NCBI GenBank assembly: GCA_948474755.1 | Contig: CAOLHI010002507.1 | Coordinates: 124,001 to 188,000 of the forward strand | Source: Ctenosaura bakeri | Taxonomy: Eukaryota > Chordata > Lepidosauria > Squamata > Iguanidae | Reading direction: 5' to 3' | Length of the DNA stretch: 64,000 nucleotides | Part shown: one piece after another, positions 11,513 to 22,907 of the stretch | How positions within the stretch are numbered: the stretch's first letter is position 1 | How the letters are laid out: each line of letters begins with the position of its first letter | Notes under the pieces: model-generated | Seen by the model: only the letters and a program-made list of their open reading frames with translations | What the model was told of the DNA's origin: nothing | Database searches by the model: none | Translations under genes and position numbers: made by a program

Positions 11513-11908
11513 CACGCTGGGTATCCTTTATCCAAAATGCTTGGAATCAGAGGTGTTTTGGATTTCAGGTTGTTGTTTTTTTTCAGATTATGTATATACA
11601 CAATGAGATTATATACTGTTCTTTCAACACAGGGTCTACTCATTCATCAGTTATTCTCCTCTTATCTTTTTCCTATAAGGAACATCAGGGAATTACAGAG
11701 GATTGTTTAGGATTATGCACAGGCGGCTTACAAAGCAAACTGAGAGGGAAAAAGGTATCAAGCCACCTAACAGACTTTGCAAGTAGCACACACATGCACA
11801 GTCCCAAATGGGCCTCTGTAATTCCCTCATGTTCCCTAGAGGAAGAAGACTAGGTTCCACTTTTTGAAGCATGTAGTATTTTGAAATTTCAGATAAGGAA
11901 TAAACCTG
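11513..11908. mobile_element. Tigger-like MITE with a nested inverted repeat
   Basis: Ends CACGCTGGGTATCCTTTATCC and TTTCAGATAAGGAATAAACC match the Tigger-type GGTATCCCTTATCC family; TA flanks both sides (11511-11512, 11909-11910). The expected interior is replaced by a segment bounded by a 23-bp inverted repeat at 11679-11701 and 11813-11835. Confidence 0.65.
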
Positions 11909-11910
11909 TA

Positions 11911-13664
11911 GTTTAAATATGATTTAACCCAATGTCTCAAATTTGTATTTTAAAATGATAGTAATCTGCAGGATGGCAATGAAAAGGGATGGGCAACTCT
12001 GATCTTCAGAGATTTCTCTGAGAGCCAGAACCATTTGATCCTTTCTCACAGATAATCAGGCTCTTTAATAAAGTTGGCATCACATAATATCAAAGGATTT
12101 ACTGGTACAGTATGCACATTTTTTCAGATTATACAAGGCCATCCATTAAGTTATAGAGAGAGGAATAAATGTGTTTTTCTACAAGATCAAGAGATAAATT
12201 GGAAATGGTTCTTTACTTTTGCCTTTTAAACGCATGGAATATTCATTGTTCACTGTCTTTACAACTGGAAGGTAAGGAAAGTACAGACCACATAAAAGTG
12301 CTTGGGGAACTGAGCTTTGACCTATGGATCATTTTTAATGCAGAACAGGGAAAATTATCCAAGTAAGCTCCAGTGGGACTACACAAGATCCCTGTGTTAG
12401 ACTTTATGGATTAAGCCCTGGGCAGTGAAGGGCCAAGAATGCAAAAGGAAGGTAGAAGAAGATGGAAGAAGGTCTTATCCAGTTCACTGAATGACTCACA
12501 TGATTTATCTACTCCAGCTGAAATTTAAATTTCTCTTCAAATACCACTTGTAGGCAAAATTGAAATTGCTGTTCTGTAGAAATGTGACAGATTGCCTACT
12601 AGAAATTTATGGATGACCAAATAGCATATTAATTTTTATTGGAAAATGTGTGTAAATGTTTAGAGTTGTAAGAGGAAGAAACAGCTATACTCTCTTAAGG
12701 CAAATTGTATTATCATATTCTCAAAAACAGTGAATAAAGAGCAAGTGGGAAATGATTAATATGGTTAATAACTCTTCCTGGATTATCATGCCTGGATGGA
12801 TGTACTCATTTATGTTATGAAATTAAAGTCTGTATTTTTCAGTTTCCTAGAGAAACATACTTTTAGCTTTGTTTTTCATATTTTATGTTTTTAAGCTAGA
12901 TGCCAAGCTGGACAAACTAAAGACAATATACTGAAGTAACTGCGAGCACTTGAAATTTTCATGCCATTCCAACATGAATTAAAGGCCATGTTGAATCAGC
13001 AATTTGAAAATGGAAAGTTCAGCTTTCTCAGAATTTTGCTCTTCCATCTCGCCTTCATCCCTTTAAACTAGGGTGCTCAGATACCCCTTCACCAGATCTT
13101 GATATGCTACACCACAAGCCCTAAATTCCCTAGCATTGAGTTGTTTTAAACCAAGGAATAGTGAACTGGAAGTCAGTTCTGATTTGAAGAGGGGGGAAAA
13201 AGGCCTCCTCAGAGTTAAAACAGTTCAGGAGGTAATAAGGCAAAACTGCCCCACACTCTCTAGTGGGTGCAAGGGAGCATTCTGCCTAAAAATAAATGGA
13301 AAGTAAGCGCCCACAGGATGCAGTTTCCTCATCCCATTATAAGACTTTAAAGCAGGAACTCCCCAACCTGTTTTGGACAACAGCATGTTGTAGCTCAGAA
13401 GGAACAGATCATTTCTTACTCCTTTTAGATTTCAACACGCAGATTATCAAACAGTAATAAATATATTTTATTTATCCAAGAAGTTATATCAAACAATCTG
13501 TCACATCTCTAAAGACTGTGCGTTTTATTTCTGCCTCTCTTACTAAATACCATTGCCACTACCACCAACTGTGACAAGTTTCTTCCTGTACAAGATTCAT
13601 ATACATCCAATTTTTGAACTGTCCACTACTTATCATTATAGAATATTTACACAAAGAATACATT
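11911..13664. other. Intergenic stretch downstream of EEF1AKMT2
   Basis: AT-rich; nothing recognised apart from further TTTATT hexamers (AATAAA on minus) near 13530. Could contain a longer EEF1AKMT2 3' UTR. Confidence 0.35.
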
Positions 13665-13797
13665 TTTATTCTTAAAAAAATGATTACGGTATATCCACTC
13701 AATAAACCCAGAAGGAGGAACGCTTCAAAGAAAACTAACATTTGTGTATCTGTAAACTTTATAACACTTCTACTTCAGCATATAGTCCTGCTTTATT
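13665..13797 (-). promoter_or_regulatory. Candidate polyadenylation signals of EEF1AKMT2
   Basis: AATAAA occurs on the minus strand at 13797-13792, about 70 bp after the stop codon, and again at 13670-13665. Either could end the transcript; no cleavage data are available, and AATAAA is common in AT-rich DNA. Confidence 0.4.
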
Positions 13798-13863
13798 TCA
13801 TTTGCCCATGAAAGTCAGAATTCAGAATCTTCTGTATAAAGTTCACATCACAAATATAGAACT

Positions 13864-13961
13864 TCATGTTTTGTGTTGGAAAACTAATGCAGTTACACTG
13901 CTTCCAGTTCTTCCTCCAAAGCAGAATGTGGGTGTTGGCAGTTCTTCCAGAAAAAGAAACC
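13864..13961 (-). CDS. EEF1AKMT2: EEF1AKMT2 last coding exon
   Basis: After the acceptor CGACAG the exon completes a Gly codon and encodes FLFLEELPTPTFCFGGRTG then SSVTALVFQHKT and TGA. The block matches the METTL10 C-terminus from memory. Candidate polyadenylation signals on the minus strand lie at 13797-13792 and 13670-13665. Confidence 0.88.
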
Positions 13962-16900
13962 CTGTCGAATATAAGTAAGACGCTTTTGTTAGGGAAAAAA
14001 AATCAAGCTATACTCTTACTGAATAACCTCATAAATTCTGTTGTGAATTCAAAAAGAGTATACACAGGCCAGCAAATTCTTCAGGTTTTTATGACTATTA
14101 GTATTATATATAGATTAAAGACAGATAACAATGCCAGCTATTCTCATTTCAGATGGTAAATATCTATTACAATTTCTTTTCAAAGCAGGACCCATGGTAT
14201 CATTTTTAAACAAACTTGTTTTGAGACCATAAAACCCAAATTCTCATTTAGCTTCCAAAAAAGTAGACTTGCTTTTACAGACACATGAAAAGATTTGCAT
14301 TTTAATTATTCCACGTGGGAAATAGGAAAGGAAACATATGATGTGGGGAGGGATTTATTACTATTTTCATTTTTTAAAGTTACATCCTGCCTTTCTCCCA
14401 GCATGGGATCCAAGGCAGCATATAACATTTAAAAATCACAATAAAATTACAAAAATTCTCCATACAAAACTTAAAGCACAACTAAACTAAATGTCTGTTT
14501 TAAAAATACAAGTTAAAAACAGCATTAAAAGATGCTTAAAACAATAAAATAAGAACACCAAGCCTCTATTAAAAGCCTAATTGGTTGCAAGATACTAAAA
14601 ACCAAACGCCTCCTTTAAAAAAAGGTCTTTACTTGTCAGTGGAAAGACAGCAGGGAGGGGGCCAAACAGACCTCCCAAGGAAGGGAGTACCATAACTTGG
14701 GAGCAGCCAGTGTCTCTCATGTCCTCAGCAGAGATGCCTGGCATGTTTGTGGGACTGACAGAAATCCTTCCCCTGCAGATCTCTGAACATGAGCAGGTTC
14801 ATAGGGAGATATGGTTTATCTAATAGTTTGGGCCCAAGCTATGTAGGGCTCTAAATGCCACAACCGGCACTTTAAGTTTTTCCTGGAAACAGATTGGTAG
14901 CCAGTGAACTTGTTTCACCAAGGGGGTTATATAATCCCTATAACTGCCCAAGTCAGCAACCAGTCTCAGCATTTTGGACTCGCTGGAGTTTCTGAATGGC
15001 TTCCAAAGGCAGCTGCACACAGAGAAATCCAAATGGGATGTTAATCAAGGCATTGCATCACTATAATTAGATCTGACACCTCAAGGAACAGATGTAGGTT
15101 GTGCATCAATTTTAACTATGATAAATGTAGGGAATATTTGCTACATAAAAATGTGTGGCAATGGCAACCGACTGCCTCACATCACCAGAAAATCTGCCCA
15201 AAGTGCATCTGAATTCAAAATAATCAAGCATAAATTTCAACTTCTAATATACGTTTTAATTTTTGGTATCAATGGCAATCAGAAATGTGAATTTGGGAAC
15301 AAACCAGAAATGTCAAAACACTTGATAGAACTGGTAAAGAAGCTTAAAAGTTAATTCAACATGTAAAGACTTCACTGTATTTGAGGTTTGCTGTGTGCTC
15401 TTTCACCAATAGGAATTCAATACTCCATCCTCACAGAAAACGCACATACTACTGAGCATCACCAACAGAACAATTTTGCCTCAGTATTTCTTGCAGTGTA
15501 ACTAGGCTCTTAGGCAGAATCTTCATTAAGCCAAGACACATTAATCTCTCAATTAGTGCCTTAATATCTCCAGTGCAAGCAGAGGTAGAGCTCAAACACA
15601 AACAGGCACTTTGACCATTGCCATGCCAAGCACTTCTGGCTTGCGGAAGAAACTAAAAGTAAGATAAGATTTTGAAACAGGCATGTGCAATTACAAGCCA
15701 AGTATGTACCTTCTTTGAATTCATTACTTAGTTGTTCTCTGGTCCAATTACAAGAGGTTATGAGGAAAAAGCCTCCAGGTCTCAACACCTTGTGCAGTGA
15801 TTTCACATACTGCTTCCTTTTCTCTGCTGCGTTGTCTGGGTTCAGACTGATGGCATCAAACGTTCCTTTATCAATACAAATCTGAAAACCTGATAATTCA
15901 TCTGAGGGTTTTAAGATGTCTTCAACCTACACAAGAAAGCTATAGTTGTTAAACGTATTTTACTGCAATTGTTATTTAAAAACAAATAAACAAACAAACA
16001 AAAACCTCGGACTGCTGGGATCTAAGTACAACTAAATCACTCTGAAACTACCTAACAAATACTGTTCTGAATCTACTATCAGTTCCGCCAGCTGTAGCAT
16101 CTCTGTGCTATCCTGTCTTTCAGTAAATCATGCCTACATTTTAAAGCCTCTATCATGTCCGCATTAATTTATTTCCTAAGCTAGAAAGCCCCAAGTGCTT
16201 TAGCTCTTCTCTTTGGGAAAATCCTCCACTATACTTGATTGCTTTGGTAGTTCCCTCTGGCACCTTCATACCTCATTCCAGAAAGGCTTACCTGAAGCTT
16301 AACATCTGGCAACCCTTCCTTTTCCATTATGTTTTTTGAAAGTTCCACTGCAGAAGGACAGTAGTCAATACCTGTGAGATTGGTATAACCAGATTTGGCC
16401 TAAAGAGCAAGAAAGAAAGCCTTGTAAGTCCTAAACACTTTTTTTTAATTTACCATTCCGTTTCCTTGGCATTTACTTCAGTATAACTGTCTATAGGACT
16501 GAAGCATAGCAATGACACAAACTATACTAGGATATAGAAGAAAACAGAGCAGGAGATCATCAACAAAATAAATCTTTTGCAAGAAAGACTGTGAGTATTA
16601 TTTCATGAGTCAAAACACTTTCCAGATTTCAGATTCTTCTAACAAAGAAAAGATTTCTGATTGCTACATCAGGGCATCGCAATGGACAATGTAATTACAC
16701 ATTTCACAAACTGAATCAGTATAACGGTCGTTTCAGAGCCTTGACTAATAATAAAAGCGTTTGCATTAATTAATCCATTTTTCATATTCATGTTAAAATT
16801 ATGGGAGGAGACACAACATATTCCTTCTTCATATATTACAACAGGAATACAAAATTTAAAACACCCTTCAGTGCCCAACACACTAAGCCATGCTTAACCA

Positions 16901-19900
16901 CTTTCTAGTTAAAGAACATCTCTGGGCTGATTTTATGAAACTTTTTTACACATGAACACAGAATAATTAATTAATTTTTAAAAATCCTATGAGACTGGCC
17001 TGTTTCTCTCAAATATTAATATGTTTGCTCTCATCCTACTTGAGATACGATAATACTTCACTAATATCTATAATCAGTATGTTGAGAAAGCTGTACAAGA
17101 ACTAGAATGATAGGCAGCAGAATAAACCTTTAAATGTTACAAGCCAAGATACAAGAAAATATTGAAATTCAGTGGAGACCAAAGGCAGATACAGCCAGCA
17201 TTTCAGGGAAGCAACTTATCTGAAATTTTCACAGGCTTTCCTTCATCTAAATAGCTTTGTGGGGTTTGAAGTTTCTTCTTGTGGCTGACCAGGGTTTTTA
17301 TGTCATTTTAATAATAACACCACTGCTCTCCTGCTCACAATAAAGAGCCAAAATAAATTCAAGTAATACAGTCATGCCCATGAATATGGACCACTGCCAT
17401 GTAAGAGGCTGTTTTGCATCATAATTAATATTTCAGCCAATGTTCAGCTCTTGCTTGCTCTACTGCTACATTTAGATTTTGCATCACAAAGCACTGCTTT
17501 TACCAATACCAACCAATTCAATGAGCAAAACACCGTTTCCTGTTCCAATGTCAAGCACAGAGCTGTCCAGGGGTACCTTTCGTTTCTCTAGCCATCTAAT
17601 TAAACGCATCATGCTCTCTCCACCAAACCTAATCAGAAACAGAAGTTCAGGTAACTAGTTCCATTAGTCTATGCAAAAAAGGCAAACAAACTTTGTCAGT
17701 CACATGCAATGCACCCACATCATGTTATCATCAAAGAATCAGTCTCCAGAGATCCTACTACAAGTTTGTTTATCTTAATTTTTTTAAGTAAATGGATGGC
17801 TCTGAAACCTGTTGGACTAACCTTGCACAAGAAAAGAGGTTCTTGTTTTTTAGAAAAACATCTTCTATAAAAACATAAGGCAGCAGTGCATCTTCACCTA
17901 GGCCGCTTATTCAAATTTTGACAAACTACAGGAATATGAACACTTGGCCTCTGCCAAGCAACCCATAGCCAGCAATTTGTTTCCCCCATAAAAAAACAGA
18001 TGTCAGATGATAATTAGCTATTTTAATTTGCAACAGGTTTAGTCCAGACAAGAGCTGGCATTTTTCATGAAAACCTCTGTATCATATTACAAGTACGCTA
18101 AGCAGAACAACAGATGTACAATTTTATTTTATTACATTTGCTTTTAGGCAAAACAAAAAACAAAACAAAAAATGCACAAACATTTGTTGAAGCATGTTAC
18201 ATTCTTATTGATACTTGCCAGATCTCACCAGCATCACCACTCTCTTTAAAATTTTGCAGTTCTCGTTCATAGACCGCATCCCAGCTATAGATTGAGAAAA
18301 GAATGTGGAAATTAGCCGAACAAAGATTTGTGTCTGTTGTTATTACCCTAATTGCAGGAAGGGAATAAATAAGAAATATGATTTTCCCTCATCCCAGAGG
18401 AAAAGCAACTTTATCCTTTACCTTATCTCCTCATCAACCAACCTCACTTTGATCATTTCCAGTCAGCATGCAACCTATGAAAACTGACCTGAGTAAAAGC
18501 TCATTCAGCAAAGCACTACTTACAAGCATGCTTTGCATGACTGCTTGTTAAAACACTACAACTTACAATTAATATTTCCAAATTTATTTAAACAGCTTCA
18601 AATAAAAAAAAGTAGACCAAATTAAAATGCAACCCATAAACTTCTGAAAAGTGATACACAAAAATAACCTAAAACTGCAACACCAAATTTACTGATTATT
18701 TAACAAAACAAAACTCTTGGCCTGGCACCTTCAGCTTCATCGGCTGGATGCCAGGCTGGCAATCCTGCCCCTGCTCTTTCTGTTCCAAAGCTGAAGTGGA
18801 ACATTTTCCAGTGTTTAATTTCTTCATGGACATTTTTCCTCGAAAAAACTCCAACGAGTCATCAAATTAATTTATAACAATGAGTGAAATTTAACACAAT
18901 TTTCATTTAGTAAATTTAAGTCAAAGAAACATACTGAGTCAGATTATGTTCAACATTTAGGATGCTGGAAAGAATGCCCAGAAAAATTTCCAGATTAACA
19001 TTTTTTGGGGAAATTCCCATTATTAAGTCCTACTGTGGGAAAGCCCTTTTCCTAGTTTATGCCCAAAAGATATCCTAAGACATGAGATGCCTACAGAAAG
19101 GTCTATGATGTTAAACCTAACAGAAACCTCTGTCAGGATCTGGATAAGGCTTTCCTAGTAAGAAAGGGTGAGTGGTGAAGAAAGCCTACTGAGCTACCAT
19201 GTCCAGAAGCACTTCTCCATGAAGCATTTGTCATCCCATCTCCTCTCCAAAGGAGTGAGGGCCTCACTGGAGACCTTCACAGGCTAGTCGGGGAAGCCTG
19301 GCAGGTCAAGGATTTTCCCCATCCATTCAAAACATTCAAAACCTTCATTTTCAACAGAGTTCCAAAACTGGTAGAAAACTCGCAAAACTGTTTTATAACA
19401 TGTGAGAGATATTTCAGCAGGCCTGTTATAGCCATAGTCTCTTGAAGTAAGTTCTACTGGCACTATTAAGGGGATGTCAGCAGCTCTGACAGAAAATTGT
19501 ACCAACATGAAATTAGGAATACAGGCAGAATTCACCTTATCCCTTTTCAGAAGCAAGTCACAATTCATATGGTAAAAAACCGTGGCTGTTACTCTGACAG
19601 TATCATTGGCTAGGAAAGTCTGTGACTCAGTTGAAATATAGCATTTTATACTTCCTACTAACAGCATAGTCTTATATACATACTCATAGAATTCAAGGGG
19701 ATGTTATAAGCCATTTTGTCCAAAACACAAGAAACCTAGAGCTACAACATTCTCAACAAAACAGTCTATCCTCTCTTGTAAAGAAAATCCTAGCACTCCT
19801 CTAAGTAACTGGTTCCAGTCACAAACTGCTCTTATCCTCAAGGAGTTTATCCTAATGTTCAACCTCCTATAATATGCCCTCCTAGAAGGTAAGGCAATTA

Positions 19901-22900
19901 TATCTAGTCCTTGCTTGTGGAGTAACAGAAAACAAATATTTCCTCTAATCTGTATAATAATCCTTCAGGTATCTGAAAGAACACCATCATGCTCCTCTCA
20001 GTTTTCTCAGAGCTGAGCATATCCAGTTGCTTCAATATTTCTCATATACTTTGTTCTCCTCTGAATCTGTCCCAGTTTGACTGTATCCTCCTGCAGCACT
20101 TAGAACAGGACAAAGTATTTAGGCGAAATGACTAGTCTAACTTAGAAGTAATCTCCACTGGCTTCAACAGGATTTACTTTAGGCAGGTGCATAAGTACCG
20201 GTAGGTCCTCCATATTTGCAGGGGATACATTCCTACACTTACTATGGATGGTGAATAACAGGGATAATACCAAATGCTTTCTTTTGACATCTAGGCAAGG
20301 TGGTGGAGGAGGCAGCATCACTGCCTGCCTGCCTCATGCTTCCTGCCTCCCTGACTTCGTGGCGGGGCTTGGCAGCAGCCCCTTCCCTGGGTGCCAATTT
20401 CAGCAAGAGGCCCAGCTGTGTACAGCCATGTACTCGTCTTGGCCAAGGAGGAAGGGAGACTCCTTCCTTGGCTGTACGAAGCCACGCACCTCTCTCAGCT
20501 GGGGAGGGACACTCCTTTCTTGCTTGAGAGAGGTGGGGAGGGGTTGCATAGACCCACCCATCTTTCTTGGCCATGGAGGAGATGGACACTCATTCCTTGT
20601 CTGAGAGAGGCACATGGCTCCGTGGAGCTAATCCTGCTGCCAGATTTTGAAGCCAGGGAGGGAGCTCTTTTGGAAGCGCAGCATGGGCACCCTGGTCCCC
20701 TGCAGCCCTCACCTTTGTTCACATATACGAGGGTGTACTGTATAGGATTTCAGCTTAAGCTTTCTAGTGGCGGTGGGCAGGGGAAAAGGCAGGTATTTTT
20801 TTTTCCCTACTGGATGCTTCTTGCATGAGGAAGTAAAATGTAGATCAGCCTTCATTCTCTTTACAACAGTGTGGATTGGCCACAGCTTGGAATCTCAGGG
20901 CTCAAGAACTGATGTAAAAGCTATCTACACGCAACTGTGAGATTAAGAGGACTGGTAAGTGTTATTGACATAAAAGTGATAGCTTGCAAAACAAGTTTCA
21001 AAGCACAGTGAATGAAAGAGATAAGAGTTGCTACTTTGGCCTTGAGAAATGGCCTGACCTGAAAACTATTTTTAACCAGCTGCCCGGTTTGTATTTTTTG
21101 TTCAGCCTTAAATGTTAAGCAGTTCTAAATGTGGATATGTGGATAAACTAAAAGTCTAGCTCTCCTTTGCAAAAACCCACATTTCTAAAAGGAAAGATAC
21201 AGGAGCCCAAGTTTTCCAATAAAGGACATTATCTTATCTGGAGCTCTCTCTCCCCTAATTCCTGATCTGTAAGTTTGCTTGTTTATTCAATTCCGAAAGA
21301 AAAAAGGTCTGCACATGCCCATATTATTGCATTCTTTCCGAGGATTAATCCAGGAGGACCAAGCACTGCTACAATTTTTTAAATTAACTTATTAAACATG
21401 TGGGATTGATATTAAAAAGTACACTCTTAATACATATAGACATACAAACCACGTTGTACCATATTTAAATTACAACTCCTCCCTCACTTTTCATCCATTT
21501 AGTACTCAAATCTAGAAGACATTTTGCATTTCATAATGCAGCTGTTAGTTCCCCCACCCCTTATGTAAAGGACAACATAAAATGTGAGTCTTTAAATACC
21601 CCCATTGTTAAATTCTTTGAGTTTCTGGTTTGTTAAACTATATGTAGAATACTGGAATAAGGACTATCCTATACTCCTCATTCCCAAATATTAAAAACTG
21701 AGCGTGGGAATTCCTTTTTTAAAAAATGAACCATGGCTTCTATTTATGAGACTTGTGTGCTTCATGTGTTTGCCTTGAGTAATTTGCTCTTTGACGTAGA
21801 TGAGTTTTATGGCTCAGTGAGAATAAAAATCCTCAGTCTTCCAGGTTATAGTCCAGCACCCTTACACCACATCAGCTCTTGAAGCACTAAATGGGCCTGG
21901 ATGGGTGGATCTGTCAGTTTCTTCCACATATTATTGAATGCTTTCCACCACAGATGTGAAGACATTTACAATTTTTAGTAATTCTAGTAATAAATCTGAC
22001 AAGTAATGTAAGGAAACAAAATTCTCCTCCATCTCAAATAAGCCAATCATAAAACTTCTCCACTTAATTACTCCCCCAGGGAGCCTGTATCCACATCCCC
22101 AGTCAACGCCGAGCCCGACTCTAAGCCCATTTCCGCACTAGACTGTTATACAGTCATCCCTCCACATTCACTAGGGTTAGGGGCACAGGACCTCCATGAA
22201 AGTGGAAAAACCACGAATAACTCTAGGCCCTCCTAAACCAGTAACAGAGAAAAAATATGATCACCATATTCAATCCACCGTGGACTCCTTTGAGGCATCG
22301 GGGTTCCTTCACAAGGCAATAGTGGGGGGCTGGCGGGGCTCACTGCCACCTCCACTGCTGCCCCACACCCCTTTTAATAGGGACTTACAAGCCTCCTTCA
22401 CAGTTTCTCAGTCTCAGGAGGCTTGCAGCCCCTATTAAAAATGGCACAGAGAGGCAGTAAAGGTGACAGCAAACAATCCGTGAATAATCGAATTCACAAA
22501 AGTGGAACTCGCAAATGCGGAGGGCTAAGTGTGGTGCTATTATTGTTCCACTTTCCACATCCTATGGAATCCTGGGGTTTGCAAAGTGCAAACCCCAGGA
22601 TTCCACAGGTTGTTGAAAGTGGAATAATAGCGCTGTAGCAGTCTAGTGCGGAAACGGCCTAAGGCTTAAACCTGCCCACTAAAGGAGACCCGCAGGATCA
22701 ACGGAATTTAGCCTGGCTGTTGACTCACTCCCCCAACCACGGATTCAAGGGCTCTTCTCAAGTTCGGACTATCAATATACGACCCGGGGCCATTTCATGG
22801 CACTGGCTCAGCCCGCAGCCGCCGCCCTCCCCGCCGGGCACTCACTGTTCTTTGGTGCCCAGGGCCGAAGGGCTGAACTCCTCCTCCTCCTCCCCACCGC

Positions 22901-22907
22901 CACCCAT
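13864..22907 (-). CDS. EEF1AKMT2: EEF1AKMT2 (METTL10), eEF1A lysine methyltransferase 2, six coding exons
   Basis: Class I S-adenosylmethionine-dependent methyltransferase; the family methylates a lysine of elongation factor eEF1A in the cytoplasm. I joined six exons (22907-22846, 18284-18219, 17628-17514, 16399-16292, 15926-15710, 13961-13864); phases agree at every junction and give 221 aa ending in TGA. Visible landmarks: acidic Glu-run N-terminus, residues 11-19 FSPSALGTK, SAM motif I VLDIGTGNG at about 67-75, GIDY at 91-94, DKGTFDAI at 136-143, and the TSCNWT segment near 174-179 where this family has its catalytic-site loop. The C-terminus LEELPTPTFCFGG resembles known METTL10. The gene is divergent from ABRAXAS2, as in human. 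Oddities: intron 2 has a GC donor, and the last donor (GTACAT) is weak with an open reading frame continuing past it. Exon joining is from the sequence; identity is from recalled family resemblance. Confidence 0.93.
14368..15060 (-). repeat. L2-clade LINE remnant in EEF1AKMT2 intron 5
   Basis: On the minus strand, 15032-14820 encodes YRDYITPLVKQVHWLPICF, then KLKVPVVAFRALHSLGPNY, the HWLP and ALHSLGP pattern at the end of L2-type reverse transcriptases. The 3' part (to 14368) is the A-rich tail. Broken by stops elsewhere. Confidence 0.6.
15710..15926 (-). CDS. EEF1AKMT2: EEF1AKMT2 coding exon 5 (catalytic loop region)
   Basis: Seventy-two codons plus one base, acceptor TGTGTAG. It holds the DKGTFDAISL and GGFFLITSCNWT blocks typical of METTL10. 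The donor at 15709 reads GTACAT. The frame stays open past it to a stop at 15561, so an unspliced or alternative 3' end is possible. Confidence 0.92.
16292..16399 (-). CDS. EEF1AKMT2: EEF1AKMT2 coding exon 4
   Basis: Thirty-six codons in phase 0 on both sides, with acceptor CTTTAG and donor GTAAGC. It encodes AKSGYTNLTGIDYCPSAVEL and following residues; the acidic residue of GIDY is the expected ribose-binding position after motif I. Confidence 0.92.
17514..17628 (-). CDS. EEF1AKMT2: EEF1AKMT2 coding exon 3 (SAM motif I)
   Basis: It begins with the last base of the split Trp codon, then FGGESMMRLIRWLEKRK, and carries the glycine-rich SAM-binding motif VLDIGTGNG. It ends after IEL at a GTTGGT donor. 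That donor is not a strong consensus, but it is the only one that keeps frame with exon 4. Confidence 0.9.
18219..18284 (-). CDS. EEF1AKMT2: EEF1AKMT2 coding exon 2 (followed by a GC donor)
   Basis: It encodes WDAVYERELQNFKESGDAGEI and the first two bases of a Trp codon. The acceptor is CTATAG. The donor reads TG followed by GCAAGT, so intron 2 is GC-AG. The split Trp codon is completed correctly by exon 3, which fixes the junction. Confidence 0.9.
18285..20197. other. EEF1AKMT2 intron 1, distal part
   Basis: Intron sequence without a recognised element. Positions 18720-18800 are locally GC-rich. The open minus frame 19667-19284 has no family resemblance and is probably fortuitous. Confidence 0.4.
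20198..20740. mobile_element. Tigger-like element with GC-rich repetitive interior
   Basis: Starts CCGGTAGGTCCTCCATATTTGC and ends CACATATACGAGGGTGTACTG, flanked by TA (20196-20197, 20741-20742). The interior from 20295 to 20620 is GC-rich and made of imperfect repeats around GGACACTCnTTCnTTG and CTTGGCCA, which creates open frames on both strands. Confidence 0.55.
20743..22121. other. EEF1AKMT2 intron 1, mostly unrecognised
   Basis: A short minus-strand Sauria SINE head lies near 21838-21880 (AGAGCTGATGTGGTGTAAGG on minus). The rest shows no known element. Confidence 0.45.
22125..22659. mobile_element. Foldback MITE copy d, split by a Tigger-like insertion
   Basis: Left end GCCCATTTCCGCACTAGACTG and right end CAGTCTAGTGCGGAAACGGCC are TIRs; TAA flanks both sides (22122-22124, 22660-22662). 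The left arm is interrupted after GTTATA and resumes at 22534 with the expected CTATTATT and CCACTTTCCACATCC. Confidence 0.8.
22151..22531. mobile_element. Tigger-like element inside MITE d
   Basis: Starts CAGTCATCCCTCCACATTCA and ends GCGGAGGGCTAAGTG. Same family as 33934-34416 in the opposite orientation (both hold CACTAGGGTTAGGGGC near one end). It sits at the TA of the MITE's GTTATAGCGC; the second TA has become TG. Confidence 0.72.
22846..22907 (-). CDS. EEF1AKMT2: EEF1AKMT2 coding exon 1
   Basis: The ATG at 22907-22905 opens a frame with a Gly/Glu-rich start and the conserved FSPSALGTKE. The donor is GTGAGT at 22845, and the exon ends in phase 2. No upstream in-frame ATG was chosen because the conserved block follows directly. 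It lies in the CpG-rich bidirectional promoter. Confidence 0.88.

Noticed and set aside
15118..15354. 78-codon plus-strand frame
   Set aside because: AT-rich intronic sequence, no similarity seen and antisense to the gene; likely fortuitous.
19284..19667. 127-codon minus-strand frame in EEF1AKMT2 intron 1
   Set aside because: No recognisable domain or conservation; phases do not fit the EEF1AKMT2 exon chain, which is complete without it.
20242..20828. Dense overlapping frames on both strands
   Set aside because: They come from the GC-rich repetitive interior of a Tigger-like element; overlapping frames on both strands without any domain indicate composition, not genes.
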